Source of the DNA: Anticarsia gemmatalis
Taxonomy: Eukaryota > Arthropoda > Insecta > Lepidoptera > Erebidae
Length of the DNA: 64,000 nt
Assembly: GCF_050436995.1 (NCBI RefSeq)
Contig: NC_134774.1
Location: 1,796,501 to 1,860,500, forward strand
Direction: 5' to 3'
Under the pieces are notes generated by a model, which saw nothing but the letters and a program-made list of their open reading frames with translations, did not search any database and was not told where the DNA came from. Made by a program: the position numbers and the translations under genes. Numbering within the stretch: the first letter of the stretch is position 1; each line of letters begins with the position of its first letter. Below are positions 33,308 to 44,260 of the stretch, piece by piece.

Positions 33308-33422
33308 ACAACTTAGTAGAGAGTCTTGTATGCAAGGTTCGCGGCTGTATACAACATACAGAATGTATAACATCAGTGACACGACTTATACAGCTGACGG
33401 TGACCTGTTTGATACAGATACT
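33308..33422. repeat. Dispersed repeat family M, copy 2
   Basis: Matches 11489-11608 (GTATGCAAGGTTCGCGGCTG, CAGCTGACGGTGACCTGTTT) with one short internal deletion. Confidence 0.6.
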
Positions 33423-33499
33423 TAATTTTGTAAATACATAGTGTAAAAATCTAGATACATCGAGCATGCTAAGGTTCTCTACTAAGTTATCGGATATTT

Positions 33500-34425
33500 A
33501 TAAGAAAGAACATTGCGTAACAATTAAATAGTTGTCAACTTAGATATACAATTAGCATGTAGATCTTAAAATATAACAAAAATACATACATACATGATAA
33601 CACGCCTCTTTTCTTACAGGTGTAGGCACAACTTTCATAATATTCAGAAAAATATAACCAAAAAAGAGATGACGAACTTTTTGCGAGACAATTTTTGTAG
33701 GTTATAAAAAATATTAGACACTTTTTTTTTCTTTGCGCATTAAAAATATGACGATGATGACATTGAATTAAAATGCCTTTACGGATTGTATATTGTTTTT
33801 ATATTTTTTAATTATAATTAATAAGTTACAAAGTTATGTAGATAATGCATTTAAATTAAGTCAACTATAATTAGCGAAAGAAAAAAATATGTATAACATT
33901 TTTTAACCATCTGACTGACAAATTCTTTTTTTAATTCTTCATCCCTTAATGAACATCGATATTTTTTTAAATTTTACATCTACAGAAGCTATTGCATTGA
34001 AATGAATTGTTATGGTAAAATAAATTAGTATTTATAATATTATATTTAAATTAATTAATATTTTTGAATGCTCGATAACTTCTGTGGGAGACTCGGCTTT
34101 CTGCTTTCAACAAATTGTAATAAGGATTTATTTCTATTAATTCGCCATTACGTTTTTTACAATAAACTTACAAATGGCAAGACATTATTATCTAATTTTT
34201 GAAAATTTTCCTATCTAGTAGAATTTGACTTAAAAACGTTTGGTATCTATAATATTGAGCTTATAAAATGTATTTTTAACGATTCTTAAACATTCATTCG
34301 CGTCACAACAAAGAACTTATTAAAAAAATGAATTAATTATTTACCGTCCTGCTATTGGGCAAGGGTCACCTCCCAGAATGAGGCACGAGTTTTGCCCATC
34401 CACAGCCTTGAGACCATATTATTAT
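33500..34425. other. No gene recognised; very AT-rich
   Basis: No long frames, no splice-paired exons and no repeats recognised apart from the family-D fragment at about 34350-34390. Confidence 0.4.
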
Positions 34426-34429
34426 CATA

Positions 34430-34616
34430 TTTATATTTTTTTTAAAGACAACTCCCGCATTTAAAATTGCTCTTGTGTCGTGGAGACTTTTACAAACATA
34501 CAAACAACGGACACAAAGTACAACCAATCCCGAAACAATGAATTGTGGATCGCATAAATAAATATTCCGCTTGTGAATCGAACCTACGACCTCCCGACGC
34601 AAATTATGTAATTTGT
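34430..34616 (-). repeat. tRNA-derived SINE family C (reverse)
   Basis: Antisense copy carrying the AACTCCCGCATTTAAAATTG 3' block and a B-box-like GAATCGAACCTACGACCTCC. It is compared with the best plus-strand copy at 56642-56860. Confidence 0.65.
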
Positions 34617-34811
34617 GACGCGAAATAAATGTTTTTATACAAATTAAACTAATTTTAGCGTCTTGCGTTGTTTAAAAAATGCTCCATCTTTTTCTAACCC
34701 TATTTTTAAACCAAAATTAGTATAATTTGATAGAATCGTCATCAATCGTCGACTGAAACAAGAGAAGCAACAACACCGCCGAGGAACGTCGCCGGCGACA
34801 TTTAAAGCCCT

Positions 34812-34914
34812 TCTCCCATTACGATACGCCCGCGCGACTCTAGTCTCGGAGACTAGTCGCCACGAAGTATCTCACATACATTTGTATGGAGACTAACAGT
34901 ATCGTAATGTGAGA
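34812..34914. mobile_element. Small MITE with CCCATTACGATAC termini
   Basis: CTCCCATTACGATACGC on the left and GTATCGTAATGTGAGAG on the right are inverted. The interior includes the self-complementary CTAGTCTCGGAGACTAG. Only one copy was seen in the window. Confidence 0.5.
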
Positions 34915-35113
34915 GCCAACAACTTTGCGATTTTGATGCGTCGTTTCTTTAAGCCAATGGCGGACGTATGTCAAAAATTAAGTTCGTTCAACAAATTTTG
35001 CTTATAGTTCCGATAGCAAAAACATATTTTTATGTACACTATCATATCTTCAATCGCACCTTTTAGGTTGTCGTATGGTTAGTGGTCAACCCAGTTTGAG
35101 AGGCGCCCGTAGC

Positions 35114-35352
35114 CAGTTGCGCTCACCGGTCGGTAAACGATCTGTGGGTTAAGCAAACCTTGGCGCGGTCATTCCATAGATGGGTGACCGCATAGTGGTT
35201 TTTGAACAGGGCGTCTCCGTGCTTCGGAGGGTACGTAAAAATTCGGTCCCGGTTGTTGTCGATTAAGATAACAGTCGTTAAGCCACGTCAAAGGCCTTCA
35301 GGCGGCTTGAACAACTTTGATACTAGGTTGACCACTAACCATACGACAAGAA
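35114..35352 (+). repeat. SINE-like family A, full-length copy
   Basis: From GTTGCGCTCACCGGTCGGTA to TGACCACTAACCATACGACA, then an AAGAAG tail. The reverse copy at 35357-35552 starts directly after the tail, forming an inverted pair. Confidence 0.75.
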
Positions 35353-35356
35353 GAAG

Positions 35357-35552
35357 AAGTGATCAACCTAGTGTCAAAGTTGTTCAAGCCCGAAAGGCCT
35401 TTGAACTGTTATCTTAATTGACAACAACCGGAACCGACTTCTAACGTGCCTTTCGAACCATGGAGACGCTCAGCTCAAATGACACTATGTGGCCACCCAT
35501 CTAAAGGAAGTCCGAGCTAGGATTGCTAGACCAACTGGTGAGCACAACTAGC
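35357..35552 (-). repeat. SINE-like family A, reverse copy
   Basis: TGATCAACCTAGTGTCAAAG to AACTGGTGAGCACAACTAGC. It lies tail to tail with the previous copy. Confidence 0.65.
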
Positions 35553-35825
35553 TATGAGCGTATGGGTAAGTCAATGATATTTTCATACAAAAAGTAAAAT
35601 TGAAATATGACAGTGTATAATTATTCTGTAATTTTTGAACGAAGAAAATCCGCCACGGCATAGTCTTTTCCGTCGACGCTAAATTTATTATTTATTATAC
35701 TACAAAACATGGCTTATTACTAAATCGACTATTTAAAACTAGTCGATTAACAAGCATTCTATTGGAACGAATTTAACTATAAATCGATTAAAAAATATTT
35801 CGTATGGTTAGAAGTATAATGGGCG

Positions 35826-36010
35826 CCTTTACACACACACTGTATCGCACGTTCTTAGTATCGTACAGTATTACGCGCGGGTGCGCAGCGCGCTCCGAGA
35901 GAGCGATTTTCTTCGCGGGCGCGGACAGATGAGCGCGGCGCGTGCTCTTTCCTTTCCCCTTACACGTGCGATTGTTGTTTCATGTGCGATAGAATGTGTG
36001 TGTAAAGAGG
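35826..36010. mobile_element. GC-rich MITE with CCTTTACACACACAC termini
   Basis: CCTTTACACACACACTGTAT and GAATGTGTGTGTAAAGAGG form inverted termini, with GCGCAGCGCGCTCCGAGAGA and GCGGGCGCGGACAG inside. The base composition contrasts sharply with the flanks. It is a single copy and non-coding. Confidence 0.65.
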
Positions 36011-36059
36011 ACTAATGTTTTACCAGTTTTATTTACACCAGCCAACGGTATAGGACTTT

Positions 36060-36355
36060 GTTTATAGTGTCGTGTGTACAATACACAGGTACACTCTCTA
36101 TTACATCACTCTCATAGTCTGGTGGGACGGTAGACACGACCAGTGAGAGATCAGGCGCAAGGCCGACGATGACACGTGCTCTCCGAAGCACGGATTATTA
36201 AATTTAAACTATTACTGTCCCGATACTAAGCTACTAAGTCCAAAAATAACCAAGTAAGGAGACTTTATTTTTTCAAGAACTGTGTTAAACAACTGTCAGA
36301 CATGTCATTCATCACGATGTTTTCCTTCACCGTTATAACAAGTGATCATTATTTC
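36060..36355. repeat. Fragments of SINE families F and D
   Basis: TATAGTGTCGTGTGTACAAT and GACACGACCAGTGAGAGATC (family F), followed by the CATCACGATGTTTTCCTTCA piece of family D at about 36300-36355. Confidence 0.5.
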
Positions 36356-36609
36356 CAACCATACGAAATATTATTTGTATCGATTAAAGCAGTTGGAAAA
36401 TCGACTAAAAATGTTAGTCGAATCGGGTGACTATAGGAATTTTATAGTAAGCTTTAATTTAAAATAAAAAATCCACACCATAAATGGTATTCTTCTTAAA
36501 TAAATGAACAATGTTTTAGACTAGAATTAACTTAGACAATTCACCTTTTTAGTATACTCTGCAGTTGACTGTAGTGAGCAAATTGTCGCCAGCAATATTA
36601 CTGGTTTGA

Positions 36610-36795
36610 ATTTCAACTCCCGCACTAAGAATTGCTGTTGTGTCACGGGGACTTTGACAAACATAGAAACAACGGACACAAAGTACAACCAGACCCGAAA
36701 CAATTATTTGTGGATAGCACAAATAATTGTTTCGTGTGGAAATCGAACGACCTCCCGACGCAATGGAAGCGGCGTGGCGACCTAAACCACTACGG
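36610..36795 (-). repeat. tRNA-derived SINE family C (reverse)
   Basis: AACTCCCGCACTAAGAATTG at the left, GAAATCGAACGACCTCCCGA toward the right with an eroded B-box. Confidence 0.6.
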
Positions 36796-37007
36796 ACTCT
36801 TATGTTTTATTTGATGTCTTAATGGCTGTGTCTAAAGACCAGGATTAGAGGCTTACGATAGTTCCATAAAAACCCAAAATAATTTCCAAGTTTTCACCTA
36901 CGAAACATACATTTTTAGTCTCAAATGTGATGTCTTGAGAATTGTCTGCCTGTAAGTCAGTCAGTCAATAGGTAAGCCATGCAAGCCTCGTGATACAACT
37001 GGGTGAC

Positions 37008-37095
37008 AACTGGGAATTTCCTTCCCACATTTATTCCCAGTTGTCACCCCGGGGGACAGTGTTAGAGGGGACAACTGGGAATAATCCCTTTATCC
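37008..37095. repeat. Imperfect inverted repeat (GACAACTGGGAAT)
   Basis: GGGTGACAACTGGGAAT and ATTCCCAGTTGTCACCC are inverted around a 20-bp spacer, and a third GACAACTGGGAAT follows. The function is unknown. Confidence 0.6.
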
Positions 37096-37340
37096 CACAA
37101 AAAGGTCGTCTATTGGTCTTTAACTAGCGTTTATAGAAACCATAATATTGCAGCAATACCTTGCTTTATGATACCTACAGTCAACTACAGAATACCTTTA
37201 GAATTTAAGAGTATATAAACTCAAATTCTTTAATAACTAATAATAAATGTACATAAAATTGACAACTAACCAACTTTTTAAAACTCCGCGCCATATGCAC
37301 GTGACAGTGTGTGTCTGTACTGTCATAGTGTCTGACACGC

Positions 37341-37487
37341 ACACGTTGGCCCCAACGCTGGTACCAACGTTGGACTGCAAACTCTGCGTGCACACGTTAG
37401 CCCCGACGCTCGTACCAACGTTGGACTGTAAACTCTGCGTACACACGTTGGCCCCAACGCTCGAACCAACGTTGGACTGCAAACTAG
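37341..37487 (+). repeat. 51-bp minisatellite, almost three units
   Basis: Units 37341-37391, 37392-37442 and 37443-37487. Each begins ACACGTTGGCCCCAACGCT (with variants) and contains the palindrome CCAACGTTGG. Because 51 is divisible by three and the unit lacks stops, overlapping frames stay open on both strands (four ORFs between 37205 and 37606). These are consequences of the repeat. A decayed unit-like piece follows at about 37552-37583. Confidence 0.85.
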
Positions 37488-37679
37488 TTCTGTCCCGTCA
37501 GATCGCGAGCGTTGGCGCAGATTCCTTTGATGAAAACGAGCCAGCCAACTACCCAACGCTCGCCCCAACGTTGGGACCAATGTCGTTTTTTAGACCCACA
37601 CGTTAGACGAATGGCCGGTGGCCAGTTGGACTGTTAAACAAATGTGTTAGACACGGAGCGACTTTAAAACTAAATTATA

Positions 37680-38822
37680 ACAATCTTTTAATTAATATAA
37701 CGTAATATTTATAATGCTTATTGCATTTTTTAACTAAAGTAAACTCGATTTTTGTAAATGCATCTTTTACATACATACAAACATACATAGAATCACGCCT
37801 TTTTCCAACGTTAGTAAGCAGAGACCGAAGAAGAATCTTTTGGAGTCGCGTGTGATTCAAAATTGTATAGTAATTTGACTATAAGACTAGGGTATGTCCT
37901 TGATCCTTATTTTACCGACATAAAGCAGATTTTTTCCATTAGTGAAAAATATTGACCGAAAATTTGGTAATTTTTGACAGATTTTCTAAACATATTTTTA
38001 AACTCGTGTCTGTCTTTAGGTAAAGGACCCGAACGTGGGAGGGGTTAGGCCTTGATTCTAAACTGACCACGTGTGGATTGGGGACTTTGTACACCCTCAA
38101 GAAATGTATTAAATTACGTCATATTATCTGTCAAAAATAACCAGATTAAATGAATTAAAATCGCGCAGTCCCATTGCGGGTAGGCAGAGACAAAAGAACG
38201 TCACTTGATACGATTCCTACAAACTTATTTCGCTTCATTTACATGCATATTGTATGAAAATTTACGTCCAAAGTTATTTTAACTTGTTAAAACATTCTTC
38301 TAGACCTTTCTATAAAAAAATGTAATGCTCTCCTAGTTTAAAATATGCGTATAAAAGATGCATTTAAAAATCCAAGTTTAATATTAACAAATAAAGAATA
38401 TTTACATTAACAAAGAAATAGAAGAAAATGCGTATTAACAAAATTTTATAAAACGAAAAACTTGTGATAACTAAAAATTCCTTATTTTAACGAAAAGCAA
38501 ATATTTATAACACCATTTTAAAATCCCAGTGCGAAATAAAAAGCATTAAATTATATACAGAAAAAAAATCTACAACTAAATTAAAGTTACCATAGGAAAA
38601 AAATAAAAATAGTACTTTTTTTAAATTAATAGTATGGCAACACCCATAAATTGCACCAAAAAGAAACGATGACACATAATGGAGATCATTCAAGTCAAAA
38701 TATTATAACGACAAGATTTTTAACAAGAAATTATTACTATTTCATCACTTTTTAATCGTAGGGCAATATTTTTCACATAAGGCGTTTATTTGGCAATATC
38801 TTTCAATTACTTATATACAGTC
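37680..38822. other. No gene recognised; AT-rich
   Basis: Contains small SINE debris near 37775-37860 and 38040-38260 (GGCAGAGACAAAAGAACGTC). The rest shows no coding signal. Confidence 0.4.
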
Positions 38823-38823
38823 A

Positions 38824-39178
38824 TGAGGAGCTCGTGGCTTAGTTAACAACAGCCGCGCGGATCGATCTCTAAGGTTAAGCCACACTTGCCGAGGTTGTTT
38901 TGTGGATGGGTGACCATCTTATACATATCGAGTTCCTCCGTGTTTCGGAAGGCACGTTAAATTGTGGGTCCCGGCGGTCATTTGCGAAGATCTTTGAGTC
39001 GTTAACAGTAGTCAGAAGCTTTAAGGCTGACAACCAGTCTTACTGAAGGGTATCGTGTTATAACCCAGGTAACTGTGTTGTGGAGGTCTGGTAGGCAGTC
39101 GCGTAAACACAGCTTATCCTCAGAGATCGATCCGCGCGGCTGTTGTCAACTAGCCACGAGCTCTTCTCGTATATAAAT
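38824..39178 (+). repeat. SINE-like family B, longest copy, with foldback 5' ends
   Basis: Begins GAGCTCGTGGCTTAGTTAAC and AACAGCCGCGCGGATCGATC and runs through TTAAATTGTGGGTCCCGGCG. It ends, unusually, with the reverse complement of its own start (GATCGATCCGCGCGGCTGTT, ACTAGCCACGAGCTC at 39126-39165). Probably two copies in opposite orientation fused by insertion or recombination. Confidence 0.7.
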
Positions 39179-39374
39179 GTTTAAGTCATTTTAATATTTA
39201 TGCTTATAATTGTGTATAAACACATTAAGAATTAAGGCAAATGTGCCATATTATGAGCCAAATAAACGACGAACGCGACGCGACTGGCCTCGAAATATAA
39301 ACTTTTAAAACTCTCGCGTCCGGCTTTTGACATCTACATAGGACATGTAGTTATTGCTTTGCGTGGCATTTCTA

Positions 39375-39488
39375 ATGCCTGGTTTCTTTGTACATTTAGC
39401 GGTAGTTTATCTATACAATAGCTTTTTATATAAGTTTAAACGCTATTGAATAGAACTACCGCTAAAAGTACCCCAGAATCCGGGGGTT
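39375..39488. mobile_element. Hairpin MITE family H, copy 6
   Basis: TGCCTGGTTTCTTTGTACAT on the left, CGCTATTGAATAGAACTACC with CCAGAATCCGGGGGTTAA on the right; several mismatches between the arms. Confidence 0.7.
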
Positions 39489-39679
39489 AAATGAATAGAC
39501 TCAAAAATTGCCCTACAAAAAGTACTAAAACAGTAATGTTCTTTTAATCAAGGAGGAGACCAATTTTAAATGGTTTTTACATTGAAATTAACAAATATTT
39601 TGTTTAATAATAACTGAATTTGATTTTACAAACATACAAACAACTAACCTTACCGATCGGCTACGGCGGCCAATTTAAT

Positions 39680-40440
39680 TTAAACCAGCCAACTGTGCAG
39701 GACTTTGTTTATAGTGTCCAAGTGTGTGCACAATACACAGGTACACTCTCTATTCCATCACTCTCATAGTCCGGTGAGACACGACCAGTGAGAAGTCAGG
39801 CGCAGGATTAACTTTATGTGCTCTCGGAGGCATAAAGGTTTACAACCTCAACTTCCTAACTCTTCAATCACGATTTTTACTAACTTGTAAAGGATGTCCC
39901 ACTGCTGGGCAAGAATCTCTTTCTGTATTGAGAGAGAGGTTAGGCCTTGAGTCCACCACGCTGGCCAACTGCGGGTTGGGGACTTTGCATGCCCTCAATA
40001 AGTTTGTTTAGAAATTTTTAGGCAAGTATGATTTCAACACGATGTTATGTAACTTCTTATCTTGTGGGGAAGTTGTTATGTTAGCCATTATTGTCCCACT
40101 GCTGGGCAAGGGTCTTCTTCCTATTTGAGGGAGTGGTTAGGCCTTAAGTCCACCACACTGACCAAGTGCAGGTTGGGAATGGTTATCATAACGGTAGGCA
40201 GAGACTAAGGAATGGTTATAAATAAATAAATTTAACCCATTAATGTCCCACTGCTGGGCAAGGGTCTCCTCCCGAAATGAGGGAGGGGTTAAGCCTTGAG
40301 TCCACCACGCTGGCCAAGTGCGGGTTGGGGACTTTGCATGCCTTCAATAAATGTATTAAACAAATTTTAGGCATGCAAGGTTTTCTCACGATGTTTTCCT
40401 TCACTGAATGGTTATATTGTAGGTAAAATCTCAATTCAGT
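39680..40440. repeat. SINE cluster: family F then three family D copies
   Basis: Family F at 39680-39880 (GGACTTTGTTTATAGTGTCC). Family D at 39897-40015, 40085-40175 and 40240-40440 all share GTCCCACTGCTGGGCAAG and the TAGGCCTTGAGTCCACCA block (TAAGCC in one). Confidence 0.65.
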
Positions 40441-41006
40441 TTTATTTAAACAAAAAATCTGTATTTTTATAAAAAATCTAGGAACAATCGAGTGGCAAAA
40501 ATCTATATTTTGACTAGTTACAAAACCTGCAAAGCCGTCAAACGAATATGAACAAATAAAAAAAAATAGCACCGCGTTTACGAAAAAACAAAACATTTTT
40601 TTCACATTGCAACATTCTTACCTATAACTTTTAACTGGCAACATTGCTAGACAGAAAATTTAAAAATCCTTATTACACTAAATATAGAAGTGGCTAATTC
40701 TAAGAAAATCTTTAATTTTAATGTTGTTTTTTTTTTAGAAAAATGACGATTTTTTTTACTTTTCACTAATTACTTAAACTTTTTTTGTACTTGTAAATGC
40801 CGAACCTTATTTTTTTCATTCAATATCTAGGTACATAGGTGTGCTTTTGAAAATATAAATATATATAAATTTTGAGATTCTTTAAAGTCCAATTCAGACG
40901 ATTTTATCAAATTTAGTACCACCTTTAACAATTTCTTAGAAATTTTGATAATTACCAATCCAAAAAAATAAAGATCAGATTTTTTTATCGCACCTCAGTC
41001 TTTGCT
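40441..41006. other. No gene recognised; AT-rich
   Basis: Poly-T and poly-A runs; the minus-strand frame at 40240-40605 crosses a SINE and has no exon features. Confidence 0.4.
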
Positions 41007-41059
41007 ACATATTCGGTTCAGAATTTATCGGCCTAGCCGGGCGGCAAAACCGAATATGT
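41007..41059. repeat. Short element with ACATATTCGGTT / AACCGAATATGT ends
   Basis: A 53-bp segment whose ends are inverted, with GGCCTAGCCGGGCGGCAAAA inside. A related stretch in reverse lies at 58016-58075 (GGTTTTGCCGCCCGGCTAGG). Confidence 0.5.
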
Positions 41060-41067
41060 GTACAGTT

Positions 41068-41265
41068 GCCGCCAAATAACTTAAACAATTTCGCTATATC
41101 ATAGGGAACGATTTCTAGCTCCGCTTTGAAAGAATAGCAGAGTGCGGCTAGGGCTATAGCGCTTCGATCGCTTGTTTGGTAGAACAGTCAACCGAGAGTC
41201 CTCTGCACTGAGTCTACGTTTAGTTTGCTTTTTAAAATAACTTCTTGTGTTCAAGTTGTTTGGCG
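41068..41265. mobile_element. MITE family G, copy 2
   Basis: GCCGCCAAATAACTTAAACA on the left (two changes from copy 1), GTTCAAGTTGTTTGGCG on the right. The inner GTCCTCTGCACTGAGTCTAC block matches 21593-21796. Confidence 0.65.
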
Positions 41266-41330
41266 TCACCTATAATAGGCATAAAGGCATTTTAAATATG
41301 AATATATTACATTTTACATAACATAAAATA

Positions 41331-41640
41331 AAGTCTGACAACCAGTCTTACCGAAGGGTATCGTGTTATAACCCAGGTAACTGTGTTGTGGAGGTCAGAT
41401 AGACAGCCGCTCCATGTAAAAATCTGGTATTCAGCTGCATCCGGTGAGACTGGAAGCCGACTCCAACATAGTTTGGAAAAAAAGCTAAACTGATGTTTAC
41501 TAAATAATGCCTTTTCCTATAGGCAGAGACCAAAGAACGTCACTTGGTACGATCCTTACAAACTTCCCTTGCTTCATTCACATACATAAATGTTGTCATA
41601 CAGGACCGCCGGTTACGAGTAGCACCTGACCTTTTCAAAC
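41331..41640 (+). repeat. SINE-like family B 3' half and SINE debris
   Basis: ACAACCAGTCTTACCGAAGG to GACTGGAAGCCGACTCCAAC (family B), then GGCAGAGACCAAAGAACGTC debris. Confidence 0.6.
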
Positions 41641-42936
41641 AATTTTAAAGTCACATGGACCGTCGAGAAATTTTGAAATAAAAAACACACCTATGTGCCG
41701 TGCCATCTTTTTCTAATACTACATCACATTGCGCCGAACAATCACAGTTATTTTTCAACCCTGACAACACTGGCGTCACTGCTGTCAAACTAATGTCAAA
41801 TGTCAAAAATTTTGACAGGTTAATTTTTTTTTTCAAGTCCTTTGACATGAAAGGAATACGTGTTGTACAGATTTTGCGTTTGCGTTAACCGGGAATCAAA
41901 TCCGGGAGTTAATGGTTAGCTTAACTAGAAACTTAGTAGTCTTTTAAGTATGTTTTAAAAACATTAACTAATTTAAGATTCATAACTTAAAATGTTGCTT
42001 TATCCTGAACTGGGAATTGAACCCGGGACTTAGTGGTCAGTAAGTCAATTGTTTTTAAAACATACACACAACATACATTATACAACATTAACTTTTGGCT
42101 TTATCCGAACTGGGAACCAAACCTGCGACTTCACGATCAGTATTTCTATAAACCATAGTGGTAATAACAACAGCAACTATCAAGCGACTTGAAAAAACCT
42201 GACTTTAAATATCCAAATAATCTTTCAGTTTAAAATTGCATTTTTTAATAATTACTAATTACGGTGGTCAATTAATTTAATTTGATACAAACAATGACGC
42301 CCAAACACTAACAACTTGCCAGATTTAAAATATTACTAAGTATTTTTTTTTTGAGTTGGCAACACTTTCGAACTGTGTTAGACAACTGTCAGACATGTCA
42401 TTCATCACGATGTTTTCCTTCACCGTTATAACAAGTGATCATTATTTATAATTATACAACAATATTATATATATGTAATTGATTTATACATACATAAGAG
42501 CAAATTTTGATTGTTAACCGACTTGAAAAAAAGGATGATGTTCTCAATATAAGGTTTTTACTTAGTAATATTTTAAATCTGACTAACACATCCTTCCCAA
42601 TCTATCATATCGCCGAAACGTTAATTTTTTCAATAATAATAATAAAAATTACCAAAATCTTCAAAACTAGCAAATATTATAAACTATTTTCTTTTCATTT
42701 TTAAAAAACATTATTTTTAATATTAAAATGTCGAACGGCAGCCATTTATTTTTTAGGAGAAATTGGTATTTTTAAATTGGCAACACTAACACCTTAGGAC
42801 CAACAATAAAAAAGGTAATTTTAATGGCAACACTGGTGCCTTAATATCATGAAAAAAAACCTAAAATTTTTACATTAAAAAGTAATTAATTTTAAGTTAA
42901 ATATAACTCAATAATTACTCAAAAAATTTCGAACTC
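41640..42936. other. No gene recognised
   Basis: Overlapping short frames on both strands at 41651-41888 are complementary shadows of one stop-poor patch. A TGACA/TGTCA-rich stretch (41790-41820) looks promoter-like but nothing coding was identified beside it. A family-D fragment lies at 42390-42440. Confidence 0.35.
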
Positions 42937-43085
42937 TCAGGCATGCAATGTTGCATCACGATGTTTTCCTTCACCGTTATAACAAGTGATCATTATTTAT
43001 AATACACACATAACTTGGAAAAGTCATTATTGCCTAGGGTTCGAACCTGCAACCACTTGCGTGGGAGGTACCAACTCATACGGCT
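42937..43085 (+). repeat. SINE-like family D, 3' part
   Basis: CTCAGGCATGCAATGTTGCA, CATCACGATGTTTTCCTTCA, then GGTTCGAACCTGCAACCACT (B-box). Confidence 0.6.
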
Positions 43086-43124
43086 AATTTACTAATTTTA
43101 CTGCCATTTTCTATAGAATATTAT

Positions 43125-43725
43125 TTATATATAAAAATGAATTGCTGTTCGTTAGTCTCGCTAAAACTCGTGAACGGCTGTACCGATTTGGCTAATTTTG
43201 GTCTTGAATTATTTGTGGAAGTCCAGAGAAGGTATAAAAGGGGAATAAATTTGAAAATGCGCGGTATTAAATCAAGAAAGCGTGAGCGGAGCTGCGCGGG
43301 TCAGCTAGTCTTTATATATATAATTCTTCTGTAAGTGTGTATGTCACTGAACTTCTCTTAAACGACTGGACCGATTTTGATGAAATTTTTTGTGTGTGTT
43401 CAAGGGGATCTGAGAATAGTTTAGATTCACAATTTTGTCCGCTGGACAATATTTTTTAAATTATTTTTTACAAATTAAAGACGTGTAGACAGGACAACGT
43501 CTGTCGGGTCAGCTAGTTTTAGTATATAAATGGCATACCGTTCGTGGACATTACCGATCTAATTTTCTCGTTGCTCAGTGGACTGTTTTGATTCATTGTG
43601 GGACATTGTCATGTGACGCCTGAAACAAATAAATAAATATTATTAGACAACTCACACACGGTCATCTGATTCCAAACTAAGCAGAGCTTGTACTGTAACC
43701 AAATAACTGATAAACATACTTATAT
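43125..43725. mobile_element. Fragments of other Helitron-like elements and SINE E
   Basis: 43130-43310 ends GCGCGGGTCAGCTAGT and 43311-43517 ends CTGTCGGGTCAGCTAGT, the Helitron-type 3' end, with ATATATA-rich starts. 43648-43725 is a family-E fragment (CTCACACACGGTCATCTGAT). Confidence 0.5.
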
Positions 43726-43726
43726 A

Positions 43727-43970
43727 TACACTACCAGCGCAACTTCGCTTGCGTCACTTATGAGAGAATGGGTCTGTATTTTCCCCGTTTTTGTAACATT
43801 TTTTACTCGTACTCTGCTCCTATTGGTCGTAGCGTGATGATATAAAGCCTATAGCCTAAGCTTTCTCGATAAATCGGCTATCTAACATTGTGACCAGTAG
43901 TTCCTGAGATTAGCGCGTTCAAACAAACAAGCAAACAAACTCTTCAGCTTTATAATATTAGTATAGATAG
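43727..43970 (-). mobile_element. Non-autonomous Helitron (reverse)
   Basis: GCGCAACTTCGCTTGCGTCA to TTTATAATATTAGTATAGAT; the left (3') end is eroded. Confidence 0.65.
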
Positions 43971-44260
43971 TACGGATTCGTACGCGAGTCCGACTCGCAC
44001 TTTGCCGATTTTTTTTATAAATCCGTTTTGTAGTTTGGTGCATGACAGAATAACAAACATCCAACCAAATATCCAAAAGTCTGTTTGTCTGTCTTTCATG
44101 CCTAAACCACCGATTTCGATAAAATTTTGTACAAAGACAGTTTGAGACTCGATAAATTACAAAATATCGTTTTTTATTCTGGAAATCATGTGGTACACAA
44201 GTAACGAATATAAACACAATCCTAACTAGTTTCAAACAAGTATGGTATAAATGTTCTCAC

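Noticed and set aside
37205..37606. Four overlapping ORFs on both strands
   Set aside because: They arise from the stop-free 51-bp minisatellite and are mutually incompatible.
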